Notes: generated by a model from the letters alone, not told the origin. 64,000 nucleotides of DNA from Phytomonas francai (GCA_001766655.1 MJCC01000003.1:1254480-1318479), one strand, 5' to 3'. Shown: positions 19,051 to 29,538, numbered from the stretch's first letter. Numbers and translations: made by a program.

Positions 19051-20142
19051 TCACCCCAAACTAAACACTTCTTCAATTTTTTTTGCCACAGCATCATCAT
19101 TATTATGCCCGATGACAGGACATTGCGGCAATAGCTTCTTTAAGCGGGCCTGCGCATTGCCCATCACAAACCCCATTCCGACATTTTCCAGCATTTCCTT
19201 ATCATTCATGCTATCCCCGAAGGTAACGATGCGTTGCACGCTGATACCAATGTGATCGGCGATTTCGCGTAGCGCCGAGAATTTCGAAACCCCACCAGGA
19301 CCGACATCCAAACAATAGTTAGAGGAAAATGCTATCGAAATTTGATCCCCAAACCTCTGGAAAAGTTCCTGTTCAAAAGAATTCAGAAGAGCACGATCAT
19401 TGCTGCGAAAACAGATTTTGTTAACCCCCTCCAACGGTAAGGAATCAATCACACTCTTGCCTTCATTGCACGGGTCTTCTGGATCGAAGTCGATGATATT
19501 GGGAATGAATCCGAATTTTTTGAGCATCAAGTCTTCAGGAAGGATGCGAGAAGTAATGAACCATTCCTTAGGCGTATATGCGGAGACGCGCACTCTTTCA
19601 AGAGAGAACTCATTCGGATCCTCGTTCAAACCGCCTTCATCAGTTCCAAATCCATTTCCCACGGTTTCGCCACTCCCTGGTTGCTTATCTGGGGATGGTA
19701 ACATCCCACACGTTTCTTCCTCATCTGTCTGATTCAGCCCGCGTTTTAAGCTCGTGTACGGCAACGCAAACGAACGGTATAGTTCCTTCACGATGTCTGG
19801 GTTTAAGCTATGCTCAACAAAGATCTTTCCATCCTCATCATGCACCACCGCCCCATTGGAGGAAATAATATAGAAGCCATGCTGCTTCTCGGGAATCGTT
19901 TCTCCCGCCTGTGCGTTCTCCAGCCCAGCGTAAGCCTGTTCGAAGTGCTGTTGCAGACTTTCCCTGGCAGGCACCGTGCTCCGCCAATGGCGGCCCGTCG
20001 CTAACACAAACTTGACCTTTTTCTCATTGACAAGACGAAAAATCGACTCCTTGGTGTAGTCGGTTATATTGCAGTTGGTGTCAAATAGCGTGCCGTCTAA
20101 GTCGGAAGCAACCAGAAGAAAGGGTGACGGGTTTATGGCCAT
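19051..20142 (-). CDS. Cof-type HAD-superfamily hydrolase, copy 2
   Basis: A 363-residue HAD IIB phosphatase. Motif I is ASDLDGTLFD at the N-terminus and motif IV is FGDSMNDKEML, followed by GMGFVMGNAQARLK. The frame is open 55 codons further upstream, but I start at ATG 20142. Its N-terminus aligns with the other copies, and a strong pyrimidine tract with AG lies between it and the upstream ATG, so the upstream ATG would be removed by trans-splicing. A ~50-residue acidic, glycine-rich insertion occurs in the cap region. It resembles copy 3 more than copy 1 at the C-terminus (VAKKIEEVF versus VAKKLSEIF). Substrate unknown. Stop is TGA. Confidence 0.85.
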   Translation of the reverse strand: MAINPSPFLLVASDLDGTLFDTNCNITDYTKESIFRLVNEKKVKFVLATGRHWRSTVPARESLQQHFEQAYAGLENAQAGETIPEKQHGFYIISSNGAVVHDEDGKIFVEHSLNPDIVKELYRSFALPYTSLKRGLNQTDEEETCGMLPSPDKQPGSGETVGNGFGTDEGGLNEDPNEFSLERVRVSAYTPKEWFITSRILPEDLMLKKFGFIPNIIDFDPEDPCNEGKSVIDSLPLEGVNKICFRSNDRALLNSFEQELFQRFGDQISIAFSSNYCLDVGPGGVSKFSALREIADHIGISVQRIVTFGDSMNDKEMLENVGMGFVMGNAQARLKKLLPQCPVIGHNNDDAVAKKIEEVFSLG

Positions 20143-20191
20143 TAAAACAATAGCAATAGGAAATGAATAGTCGTACCAAAGTTTAACAATA

Positions 20192-20227
20192 CTATATAGA
20201 AAGAAAGAAAGATGAGAAGAGGGAAAG
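20192..20227 (-). promoter_or_regulatory. Polypyrimidine tract and candidate trans-splice acceptor
   Basis: A 30-base stretch at 20198-20227 is almost purely C/T on the minus strand and is followed by AG at 20193-20192, about 50 bases before the HAD ATG at 20142. This supports the shorter start. Confidence 0.55.
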
Positions 20228-20794
20228 TAATAAAATTTGATTAAGAACCTGCGCCTCGATTCGCTATATTTGAGGAAAAATATCATATTCCCATGAAAAG
20301 CTCCCAATAAAAGAAAATAATATATCTATATCTATATATAGATATAGATAGATAGATATAGATATATATGTATGTATATACGTACACCATTAAAAATGAA
20401 GACTTTCTGAAATCATATATAACCCCGAATAACTTGCCTTTTTGATATGTTTTTCGCAATTAGGATAGAAGTTTACTGAGGCCTAGAGGGAGCGAAAAAA
20501 AGACGCACACAATCTCGCTTCAGCGAAACAGTCATTAATCACTCCTATCTTTCTACAGAATTTCATTCTCTTTATAAAGCTACATGGAAACGAAAGTATT
20601 CTCATTTATTTTTCTACATGATGCGGGCAAAAACACCTACAGGAATACATTCACAGTAATATGCAAAAAAAAAAAACCAATTATTTTAGCACTACAGATT
20701 AGAGTGGAATTAGACTAAGAGGTTAGCTTGCATTATCATAACGAATTTTGTCAGTGTATTACTCTTTTCCTTTCTTTTTCAATAATAGGGCTTA
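20228..20794. other. Intergenic region with palindromic GATA repeat
   Basis: An AT-rich spacer between two HAD genes. It contains a perfect 28-bp palindrome at 20323-20350 made of TATC/GATA units. Confidence 0.6.
20323..20350. repeat. Perfect 28-bp TATC/GATA palindrome
   Basis: The left half of 14 bases is the exact reverse complement of the right half. It is followed by further GATA units. Confidence 0.9.
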
Positions 20795-21949
20795 CTAGTT
20801 TAATTCAAAAATTTCGGAAAGCTTCTTCGCAACTGCATCATCATTGTTCCTCCCAATGACTTCAAGGTGCGGTAACATTTTCTTTAGTCGTGGATTTGCA
20901 TTTTTCATAATGTAGGCCTTCCCAACGGACTGTAGCAATTCCACATCGTTTAGCCCATCTCCAAAGGCGATGCAATCCTCCATGGTGATTCCGAGCTGCG
21001 CAACAACAAACTCCAGGGCAGAGGCCTTGCTGACATTTGCGGGAACAATGTCTAGACAATGCTGTGCGGACGGCGCGACCCGAACGGTATTTTCAAGCTG
21101 AAGCTCTTCCTGCAGTTTCTTCATGCGTGCGACAATCGCTTCTTCAACAGGAGAAGTCTTTGCGGGGTTATAGCAGAGGAAAAAGATCTCATTCACGTTG
21201 TCAGTGGGAAAGTCGCGCTCGAGATTCGGCACAACACGGAAGGTAAACTTGGATTCGTGATAGAGCGCAGCCTCGAGGTCGCTCGGGTATCGGCTCACCC
21301 ACTCCTCGCTTAACTCCTCTCCTGATAAGTCGCTTAAGCTCGAGTAAGACTTGCCGCGCTCCTTTCTGTTATCGAGACGGCGGAAGACGTTGATGTTCAC
21401 CTCTGGATCGTCAACAAACATGGAGTAAAGCTCATGACAAATGCGCGGATCGATACAGCACTCACGAACGAGGTGATTCGTCTCATCGTAGATGCACGCC
21501 CCGTTCGAGGTGATCGCGAAGCACCGCGGGATCAAGCATTCCATGAAGGGGTAGCCGATCGACGCGAGATCTTTGGGCATTTCCACATTCGGGGAGGCCA
21601 CGCACGGGGTTACCACCTGCACCCCGGGCGTCGGGATGCTCTCCATGGAGGCAAAGATGTTGAGCTTGCGTTTGATCCGATAGACATCGGTGAAGGGACG
21701 GCCAGTGGCGAAGACGATGTGGACGCCGCGGGCCAACAGCTGCGAAAGCACTCGACGTGTGTAGTCAGAGACGCTGTGTTTATCGTTCAAAAGCGTTCCG
21801 TCCATGTCAATGGCGGCGAGTTTGTACGGGTTCTTGCCATGCGGTACATTAACACTCTTAATACGATGAGTGGACTGGTTTATAACGGTAGGGAAAGTGT
21901 GCTCACGCAAATGTAACATTGTATTGCTTAGTGTATGAAACGGAAGCAT
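20795..21949 (-). CDS. Cof-type HAD-superfamily hydrolase, copy 3
   Basis: A 384-residue HAD IIB phosphatase. Motif I is AAIDMDGTLLND and motif IV is FGDGLNDVELL, followed by GKAYIMKNANPRLKK. An N-terminal stretch of about 40 residues precedes motif I and contains internal methionines, so the true start could be later. The cap domain carries an insertion. It is adjacent to copy 2, with which it shares the C-terminal VAKK-x(3)-IF/VF ending. The stop TAG is followed immediately in frame by TAA. Substrate not predictable. Confidence 0.85.
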   Translation of the reverse strand: MLPFHTLSNTMLHLREHTFPTVINQSTHRIKSVNVPHGKNPYKLAAIDMDGTLLNDKHSVSDYTRRVLSQLLARGVHIVFATGRPFTDVYRIKRKLNIFASMESIPTPGVQVVTPCVASPNVEMPKDLASIGYPFMECLIPRCFAITSNGACIYDETNHLVRECCIDPRICHELYSMFVDDPEVNINVFRRLDNRKERGKSYSSLSDLSGEELSEEWVSRYPSDLEAALYHESKFTFRVVPNLERDFPTDNVNEIFFLCYNPAKTSPVEEAIVARMKKLQEELQLENTVRVAPSAQHCLDIVPANVSKASALEFVVAQLGITMEDCIAFGDGLNDVELLQSVGKAYIMKNANPRLKKMLPHLEVIGRNNDDAVAKKLSEIFELN

Positions 21950-22924
21950 GCGTTGAAGTGTATAAGAGTTTTAAAAATGTGTAAAAAAAAGGTTGTAAGT
22001 TTGTCAGATAAAGGCAAAATGGTGCCGATTCTAACTGCTCTCCTCCCACTATGGGTCTGAGAACTATGGGGGAAAAAAAAAAACGAAATCACGAAGGCCG
22101 AACTAAATGACTAAGTTCTCCATCTAATTTCGTAGAAACTGTCCTGATTACCCCAAACAAGAAGTATGCATGTAAAACAATTTAAATCATTAGTTAGCAT
22201 TGTAATATTGGAAAGAAAAAAAAATGAAAAGTCATGACATACAACCTCTCCCCAACCAGTTGTATCATGGATAAGTCATTTAATCTATAACTGAAAATAT
22301 TAAGGCTCTAATTCAGTCTGGAAATTCAGGTATAATTCCAGGTCACTCAATATATCTACATTGGTGTATGTGACGAAAATCTTACGATTTTCAAGGAAGG
22401 GTTTCATATGTAAAACATAAAAAGGAATGCATGTTGACGCGAAATTAATGGAGTTCGTTTGAGAATCCTCATTTCCCATTTATTTGCTTGCAAAGGCTTA
22501 CCTTTAATGGTTTTACAGAGCAACACTATGAGGCTATATAGGCAACAACTGGTCCTAACCGTCAAGAAGTGGGCCTTGATGAGAGTACAGTAAAACCTAT
22601 GTGCCTAATCGCATACCCAAAATGATAGTTTGCCATCTTTTTTCACCACCACTACACTTCATAAATACACCTCAACAAAGATTCCAAATGTACAACAAGG
22701 CGAATCGCTAACGAGTAAACATTTTGAAAATTTGCCGCATCAGGAGGCAGACGAAAGTAGGCGATAAATGTATTATATATGAATGTAAACCTGTATTATA
22801 GTTTTCATAACTAGAGCATGAACATTCTAATGAAACCATTGATGAAGAGAATGTTAACGGTAAATACCCTCACCATTCTCGATTGCTTGGTTTTGTCTCC
22901 CCTCCCTACCTCACATCATCACGG
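21950..22924. other. Intergenic region
   Basis: A 975-bp AT-rich spacer. No supported gene or RNA; several A-runs that read as T-tracts on the transcribed strand, for example near 22070-22083. Confidence 0.55.
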
Positions 22925-24397
22925 CTAAATCACCAGCTTTGGAAACATGTTGTAGTGATCCATGATGGAGTACCACCATTTTAGTGTTTCGGCTATCTTC
23001 TCTTCGGGTACACCGCAAAAGCGCATGATGGTGGTCATGTTATCGCCAAAATACTCACGCCGCATCCACGCCGGGACCGGTGGCGATTCCGTCGCGCCCG
23101 AGATCTTGGCGATTTCCGACTGAACGAACGCCGGATGCACCATGCGGTCGAACCAATTAAAGCTTTCCGCGTTGTACAAACGTGGTTGTGCCTTTTTGTC
23201 AAGAAAAAGAAAGCGCGATAGAGGCGATCCGGTCTCGATCGAGTTTGTATTGGCGTCTTTCTCTGACTCATGTTCAGAGGCGTAGGCCCATAGCAAGTTG
23301 CCAAGGCACATCACCAAGAGAATGTAAACCGCAAAGCGGACATTCCGCTTAAAAAACTGCGCACACGACCATCTATCGAAGAGGTTGACATCGTCGAGGA
23401 TGACGTGGAGGTAGAACATGCAGACCATCACACCGAGGTAGTAGGGCAGCGACTGAGAGACCATGAACCCTGAGAGCAGGAAACATGCCGCGATGGGGAG
23501 CAGCATGGCTTGTAGGATGTACTTTCGGTTCCCAATCAGCACCGCCAGGCCCTTCACCCCATATTTGATATCGTCGTCGCGGTCTTGGTAGCCGTAAATA
23601 GTGTCGTACAGGACGGTCCAGATCACCGCACCGATGTAGGCGGGCAAACACACCATCACGTCGACCCTCCCGAGCACCGCCGCGTAGCCGACGAAAATCC
23701 CCCAGTTAAAGCATATCCCGAGCACCAGCTGCGGGAAGTACGTGATGCGCTTCATGAGGGGGTAAATCATCCAAATCGGGGTGACCACGAGCGCTGCGGT
23801 GAGCGCGGCCGGCGCGAGGTTCATCCCGACCGCGCCCGCGGTGACGAGGTTGAGGAGGAGGAGGTAGGACGCCTCGCGCATGGAGACCTCCCCGGTCACG
23901 AGCGGGCGCCCCTTCGTCCGCTCCACGAGCCCGTCAACGCGGCGGTCGCACATGTCGTTGACGATGCAGCCCGCGCTCCGCATCAGGAAGGCCCCGGCGA
24001 GGAAGGCGAGCGCGAGGTGGAGGGGGATCGCGGGCGCGAAGAGGACGAGGGGGTCCGCGCCCTCCCAGACGACGGCCTGGGTCACGGCGAGCGCGGAGCC
24101 CCACAGGCACGGCAGCAGCAGCAGCTGCCAGCCCTGCGGCCGGTCCGCGCGGACGAGGCGGGCGTAGGCGCGGAGGCGGCCCGCCGCGCGCGGGAGCCCG
24201 GCCGGCGCCCCGCCGCCCTCCGTCAGCGCCCACTCGCGGCGCTCCTTCGCCGAGGTGGCGGCGTCGCGCAGGCGCGCGGGGTCCGGCGCGGGGGGGGGCG
24301 CGCGGAGCCCCTCCGGGAAGTGTGCCGCCGCCGCGCTCGCAGACCCCTTCGACCACACACGGGCTACCTTGCCAAGGATGAACGATCGACGGAGCAT
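22925..24397 (-). CDS. COQ2: 4-hydroxybenzoate polyprenyltransferase (COQ2-like)
   Basis: A 490-residue UbiA-family enzyme that would attach the polyprenyl tail to 4-hydroxybenzoate in mitochondrial ubiquinone synthesis. The first aspartate motif, NDMCDRRVD, is at 147-155. The second, YDTIYGYQDRDDD, at 264-276, is typical of COQ2. Several hydrophobic membrane segments lie between and after. The N-terminus is basic (MLRRSFILGKVARVW) and suits mitochondrial import. Residues 372-490 form an additional hydrophilic domain not typical of UbiA enzymes. It is acidic in part and ends WWYSIMDHYNMFPKLVI. The first half of the gene is very GC-rich. Stop is TAG. Confidence 0.9.
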   Translation of the reverse strand: MLRRSFILGKVARVWSKGSASAAAAHFPEGLRAPPPAPDPARLRDAATSAKERREWALTEGGGAPAGLPRAAGRLRAYARLVRADRPQGWQLLLLPCLWGSALAVTQAVVWEGADPLVLFAPAIPLHLALAFLAGAFLMRSAGCIVNDMCDRRVDGLVERTKGRPLVTGEVSMREASYLLLLNLVTAGAVGMNLAPAALTAALVVTPIWMIYPLMKRITYFPQLVLGICFNWGIFVGYAAVLGRVDVMVCLPAYIGAVIWTVLYDTIYGYQDRDDDIKYGVKGLAVLIGNRKYILQAMLLPIAACFLLSGFMVSQSLPYYLGVMVCMFYLHVILDDVNLFDRWSCAQFFKRNVRFAVYILLVMCLGNLLWAYASEHESEKDANTNSIETGSPLSRFLFLDKKAQPRLYNAESFNWFDRMVHPAFVQSEIAKISGATESPPVPAWMRREYFGDNMTTIMRFCGVPEEKIAETLKWWYSIMDHYNMFPKLVI

Positions 24398-25023
24398 GCG
24401 AGGAGCAATCGGTTAGGGAGAGGGGGGGGGTGGATGGGGGAAAAGGGGAGGGCTTCACTCTAGTGTGGACAAGATTGTGTTTCTATTCGGGGTTAGAGAT
24501 AGTGTAGGTAGGGGAAGAGATTGGCTAGTCCGCAATTGGGTGCAGGGTATCGAAGAGAAAACAGTTTGGCGAGGCAACACCAACATCAGGAAAAAAAAAA
24601 GCCACATGAGAGCGCCGTACCACGAAAACGGGGTATCAAAGTTCTCATGGTTACTAGTGTTCTTTTTTGTTTGCTACCACCTGTAATTCGGAACGACGAT
24701 TTAAACGTTTATTTTTAAGCAATTCCAACCCTCAAAACATTCTTTTTATGGGGAGGGGTAACATTTAATGGGTTGTCACTTTAGGATTTAGTTTAATAAA
24801 TGAGATTTTTCGCACAATAATTCGTGCAGTGCCAAGGAACTCCCACACACTTCATTCAAAAAAAAGGCAAAGACACTTCCGTCGTTAGCTCTGTTATAAT
24901 ACAGATATATTTTTTTCGGATAGGGGGGGGGGGGGGGGGGGGGGGCACATCTTGGGTAGTCTACCTTACTCATCATTCTGACGATGCATCCATTTTGGGT
25001 TGTCGTTCCTCAATCCGCAAGCA
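24398..25023. other. Intergenic region with poly-G tract
   Basis: A spacer of 626 bp holding a 23-base G run at 24923-24945, in what should be the 3' UTR of the helicase gene as poly-C. No gene. Confidence 0.6.
24923..24945. repeat. Homopolymer G23
   Basis: An uninterrupted run of 23 G on the plus strand. Its exact length may be unreliable in the assembly. Confidence 0.9.
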
Positions 25024-27582
25024 TCACACCCGCTTTCTCTTTGCTCGCCATGCATCTTTCCGTTGATTGCCGTTGTCTTGGCGCATGTCGCTTTCCATTT
25101 TATCATCATCCTCGCTTTTATTGCCGTTGGAAAGATCCTGCCGTCCTCGGTGTTTTCCCAAAATAGCCTGTGTATCGCCCTCCAATGAACCTTCCCCATC
25201 CGAAGAGTATGCGTCGGCGTTGTAAAACTCAGTTGTGGAGGCGGATGAGCGGCTTCGTTGAGAATCGCCACCGCTACTGCCTGTTTCCATTTCGTCTTCG
25301 CCTTTTCCTTCACCATCCAAACCAGACTTCTGCAACGTCATTTTCCGCGAGATCTTGCCGCTCCGCTGAAGGCGGCGTAGATGGCGTATCTGTTTCGCGC
25401 GCCCGGCGTCTTCTTCTTTTTGCGCTAAAACACGCTGCTGAATACGTTTGGTGAAGTCGTCTTGGGTATCCATTCTATGCGCGTCTGACTTTTCATCTGC
25501 CTCCGAATCGGAAGAAGCATCCTGAGGGAGGAAAATAGCGTCTCCGACTCGCTTCTGGGCGTCGTCTGCGGTCTCCTCGTCATCTTCATCGCTGCTATGA
25601 AAGACAATCCGAGTGTTCAGGCCGAGATCCTTCACTCGGATGTCCGGATTCTCAACAAACTTCCGACGCTTCACCTTGGAAAGCCCGGCGAGTCGTTCTT
25701 CCGCCGTGAGTTGCATCGTTTCTTTTACCTGCCCAACCTCATTCGCGTCCCTTTGCTTCTTGACTAGAAATCCGTCATCGTCGCCGTCGTCGTCGTCGTC
25801 GCCGGCGCCTGCCGTTGTATCCCCCAGCGCGTTTTGCGCGGCCGTGTATCGTTGCTTTTGCTCCAAAACGCGAAACATATCGGAAGCCTGGAGGCGGCGT
25901 TCCTTCTTCGTGAACTGGGCCTGCCCCTCGTCCTCGGTGTCCTGGGGCCTGCCGTTGTTCTTCCCTGTCTTGGCGGCGATGTAGTTGACAACGTCCCAGG
26001 GCAAGTTCTTCGTGCTGCGCTGGAGGTGCTCGATCTCGGTCATGTCGGGCACCGCGAGGAGCCCGAGCGACCGCGCGTAGGCCTCCACGTCGATCGCCTT
26101 GACGTCGAAGACGTGTTTGTTACACGCGAAGGCGACGGCGCGGAGGTAGGCGACGAAGGCCTTCTGCGCCTCGTACTTCAGCCCCTGCACGACGAGCGCG
26201 ACGAAGGTCTCCTGGGTGGGCCGAAGGAGGCCGAGCCGCACCGCGATCTCGCGCATCGGCACGTTCTTGTGCGCGAGGTACGAGAGCATCGGGAGCTCGC
26301 GCGGGGTCAGAAAAAGGAGGCTGACGCCGCGGGCCCCGGCGCGGGCCGTGCGGCCGGCGCGGTGGATGTACGTCTGCGCGCTCTCCGGGCAGTCGTACTG
26401 CAGGACCCAGTGCACGAGCGGGAAGTCGAGCCCGCGGGCGGCGACGTCGGTGCAGAAGAGCACGGCGGCCTTGCAGCGGCAGAACGTCTTGAAGACCTCG
26501 TCGCGGCGGAACTGCTTCATCTTGCTCGTCAGGCACATCGACGGGATGCGCAGCTTCCGCAGCAGCTTCGAGAAGGCGAGGTAGAGGAAGCGGACCTGAT
26601 TGCAGGTGCTGACGAAGACCACCACCTTGTCGTTCGGGTGGCGACGGAGGAAGAGCAGCAGCACGTCCGGCTTCTGCGCGAGCTCGACGACGAGGAAGTT
26701 CTGGCAGAGCGTCGACGGCGTCGGCGCCGACGTGATCGCGTGCGCGCTGACGTAGCGCGGGGCCCGCAGCGCCATCTCCGCCAGCGCCCCCACCTCGCGC
26801 GTCTGCGTGGCCGAGAAGAGCAGCGTCTGGCGGCCCCGCGGGAGGTACCGCAGGATGCTCGAGACGGACTCGCGGAAGCCGAGGTCGAGCAGCCGGTCGG
26901 CCTCGTCCATGCAAAGGATCTGGAGGTTGTCCAGCGCGAGGTTCGGGTTGTCCTGCAGGTGGTGAAGGACCCGGCCCGGGGTGCCGATCATGATGCTGAT
27001 CAGCTGAAGCCGCTTGCGCTCCTCCTCGACGTCGCGGCCGCCGGTGAGCAGGGCGACCGAGAACACATGCTTAAATCCAACCACCTGCATCACTTTGAAA
27101 ATCTGAAGCGCAAGCTCGCGCGTGGGGCTGAGGATCAGCGCCCCAACGCCCATATCCGCATCCCAATGCTCCACCAAAAGCTGCTCTAGGACGGGAATAA
27201 CAAAGCAGAGGGTTTTACCAGAGCCGGTCTTGGCGGCGCCAAGCACATCATACCCTGCCAGGGCGAGGTGAAGGGCATCTCGCTGGATAGGCGTCAACTT
27301 GTGGTAGTTTCCACGCTCTAACCCTAGCATCGTACGCTGCGAAATGGGGAGATCGCTAAAGGAAGTGTAGGTCTCCTCCACGCTTTCCACGGCGTTCGTC
27401 TCACCTGCGGCCTCGCGATCGTCAAGCGCCTTGCGTAAGTCGGCTCGCTTGAGCTTGAGAAGATCGATTTCCTCTCGCGTCATCTTGGATCGCTCCTGGC
27501 GTTGAATCCATTTTTTCTGGCGCATTCGTGCCTTGTCCAGGCGCCGCTCCGCCATTTCGTCAATTTCCTGCCCTATATGCAT
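25024..27582 (-). CDS. DDX10: DEAD-box RNA helicase, DDX10/Dbp4-like
   Basis: An 852-residue helicase. The Q motif precedes LTPIQRDALHLA. Walker A is AKTGSGKT at 117-124, DEAD is at 226-229 and SAT at 257-259. The C-terminal RecA domain ends in HRAGRTARAG. The GAAKTGSGKT and LLFSATQT wording and the long charged C-terminal tail fit the Dbp4/DDX10 subfamily. That subfamily acts in the nucleolus on early 18S rRNA processing and U14 snoRNA release. Residues after about 600 are low-complexity with acidic clusters (DDDDDGDDDG) and basic coiled segments. The tail ends in KRKRV before TGA. Nucleolar location is inferred from the family. Confidence 0.92.
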   Translation of the reverse strand: MHIGQEIDEMAERRLDKARMRQKKWIQRQERSKMTREEIDLLKLKRADLRKALDDREAAGETNAVESVEETYTSFSDLPISQRTMLGLERGNYHKLTPIQRDALHLALAGYDVLGAAKTGSGKTLCFVIPVLEQLLVEHWDADMGVGALILSPTRELALQIFKVMQVVGFKHVFSVALLTGGRDVEEERKRLQLISIMIGTPGRVLHHLQDNPNLALDNLQILCMDEADRLLDLGFRESVSSILRYLPRGRQTLLFSATQTREVGALAEMALRAPRYVSAHAITSAPTPSTLCQNFLVVELAQKPDVLLLFLRRHPNDKVVVFVSTCNQVRFLYLAFSKLLRKLRIPSMCLTSKMKQFRRDEVFKTFCRCKAAVLFCTDVAARGLDFPLVHWVLQYDCPESAQTYIHRAGRTARAGARGVSLLFLTPRELPMLSYLAHKNVPMREIAVRLGLLRPTQETFVALVVQGLKYEAQKAFVAYLRAVAFACNKHVFDVKAIDVEAYARSLGLLAVPDMTEIEHLQRSTKNLPWDVVNYIAAKTGKNNGRPQDTEDEGQAQFTKKERRLQASDMFRVLEQKQRYTAAQNALGDTTAGAGDDDDDGDDDGFLVKKQRDANEVGQVKETMQLTAEERLAGLSKVKRRKFVENPDIRVKDLGLNTRIVFHSSDEDDEETADDAQKRVGDAIFLPQDASSDSEADEKSDAHRMDTQDDFTKRIQQRVLAQKEEDAGRAKQIRHLRRLQRSGKISRKMTLQKSGLDGEGKGEDEMETGSSGGDSQRSRSSASTTEFYNADAYSSDGEGSLEGDTQAILGKHRGRQDLSNGNKSEDDDKMESDMRQDNGNQRKDAWRAKRKRV

Positions 27583-27985
27583 TCTATGGGTATATTCAAG
27601 TCCTTTTTAGTTTCAATATAACTTTGAGAAATAGCTACTAAAACCAAAAAAACAACAACAAAAAACGCTCAGAGAATCACCAGGAGTAAGTTTGGAGTTG
27701 GCGTTTCAAAAAATGTCTCAGAAAGGGCCTAAACTTTGTAATACTAAAGCTCAGAAACGAATATCCAATTCAAAGCCTAAAGCGTAGCGCTCGCATTTTT
27801 GTAAGATTCATAGTAGCCTTGCTTTAGATACCAATTACGGTAATAATGTACATTCAGTGTCAGGGTGAAAGATGGAGAATCTTGCACGTAATTCAGTTTA
27901 ATAGAATGCTGCTACAATATACGAATAGCTACACACATACAACATTTTCGCTTCCATCTCCCTTTCACCTCCTCTTTTTTTCTTT
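27583..27985. other. Intergenic region
   Basis: A 403-bp spacer, AT-rich, no gene recognised. Confidence 0.5.
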
Positions 27986-29365
27986 TTAGTACATCCGATA
28001 AGAGATTGTGATGTCGTTGCTGTCAGACGCGCCGCCTTGGCTTTCCGTGAAAGATTGCTCCTTCAGAATCTGTTTCAGTTTTACCAGCTTAGTATTGTTG
28101 TTCGCTTTATGGAAGCGCGCAAGGTGAATACGAATACTGCTAAGAGGTCCCTGAAGGTCGCTAAAACCTAGATCCTTGAACATCCACTTCGCTACCGTAT
28201 CTGCTAAAAGCAAATTATGCAGGAAACCCTCACTGTCGATACTACCGCAGATAGGGCAGCGGTAAAGGCTTGGAGCAATTGCTAAAGACTCAAAGCAGTT
28301 ATGACAAAACGAATGCCCGCATGGCCAGAAAAGGACGGGTTCATCGTATAGCAACCCGCACACCTTGCACGAAAGTGCCTCTTCGATCATATCATTGATA
28401 TCGTAAAGATCCTCCACGAACTGTTCGAGCTGCCACAGCCGATTCTGAAACGAATCTTTGCGAGATTTGAGGGATTCTAACCACTTGATCTGTTGTGCAA
28501 GATAGTCAATTCGAACATTGTTTTGCAAGCCGACGTGGCGGTAGCGCGGGCCTCGCTTGAGCTCCTCCTCAAAAGTCGTTGCTACCGTCGTACCGCCGAG
28601 TTCGAGAAGCTGCCGCCAGGGCCAATACCGACGCAGCAAATGAATCCTTTTCACGAACCCCTCGCGAATAATTGACGCGTTCATCTGCTTTTCAATTTCC
28701 AGTTCATTGATCTCCATCTCTAGTTTCTTCCTTGCGCTGCCGAGGTTCTTCAGCTTATTTTGATGAATTTCATCAAGGCGTTTGGAAAGAAGAAGCAAAT
28801 CGTCGATGGTGCGGTTGGTTTTTAAAATTTCTGTCTCTATGTGTATCTTCTCTTGTCGAATGCGAGAAAGATCAGAACGGGGGGAGTGCTTTCCCGGAAA
28901 TGAGATTGGACTCCCTGATTCGGATTCGGCGGACCGCTTTTGCTCCTCTAACACCTCTATACGCTCTTTCATCTCTGCGAGACTACCTTTCAAAGATTCA
29001 AGAGATTGCTTTAGACGATCTGCCAGAGCCTGAAGCGCGTGTCCCCGAGATCCGTTTTTTTTGCCATTACTGTCTGAGATATCACCGGTTTCCTCAGGGA
29101 TTTGCTCAAGAGGATTTCCCTCCTCCTCTTCTTTAGTTGGGTGTTGAAGAAAAAGTTCTGTTGAAGGGCTTAGGCCGCTGTTCACGCGATGTATCTTCGT
29201 TGATGCCTTCTTCTTTTTCCCAGGGCTAAGTAAACGATTCGTCGTTGGCGATTTTTTCACTCGCGATGGCGACACCGGTTTACTAGAGGAATCAGAAAAT
29301 TGGGTTGCACTTCGAGATGGGGATCGAGAGGAAGTTCTTTTCAATTTCTTCTCTTTTAGCGGCAT
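27986..29365 (-). CDS. RING-finger coiled-coil protein, probable E3 ubiquitin ligase
   Basis: A 459-residue protein. The basic, serine-rich N-terminus (KKLKRTSSRSPSRS) is followed by a long coiled-coil region about 105-230, rich in E, K and L heptads. A RING-HC finger begins at C333. CKVCGLLYDEPVLFWPCGH, SFCHNCF and CPICGS supply the eight metal ligands. The substrate is unknown. The coiled coil probably mediates dimerisation. Coding GC is lower than in the adjacent helicase. Stop is TAA. Confidence 0.8.
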   Translation of the reverse strand: MPLKEKKLKRTSSRSPSRSATQFSDSSSKPVSPSRVKKSPTTNRLLSPGKKKKASTKIHRVNSGLSPSTELFLQHPTKEEEEGNPLEQIPEETGDISDSNGKKNGSRGHALQALADRLKQSLESLKGSLAEMKERIEVLEEQKRSAESESGSPISFPGKHSPRSDLSRIRQEKIHIETEILKTNRTIDDLLLLSKRLDEIHQNKLKNLGSARKKLEMEINELEIEKQMNASIIREGFVKRIHLLRRYWPWRQLLELGGTTVATTFEEELKRGPRYRHVGLQNNVRIDYLAQQIKWLESLKSRKDSFQNRLWQLEQFVEDLYDINDMIEEALSCKVCGLLYDEPVLFWPCGHSFCHNCFESLAIAPSLYRCPICGSIDSEGFLHNLLLADTVAKWMFKDLGFSDLQGPLSSIRIHLARFHKANNNTKLVKLKQILKEQSFTESQGGASDSNDITISYRMY

Positions 29366-29538
29366 TTCCTACGGTTCGCCACCAGAAAGAGTAAAAAGGA
29401 GAAGGAAGAGCTTTCCTAAAGAGGATAAAAAATATCTTGTCAGGTTCTAGGATGCGTCTTTCAGTGATATTTACTTTTCCTCTTTTGCCGTGTCTCTGTT
29501 CCTAAAATTGTTTATATACGCACCCTCTTTTACAATAT

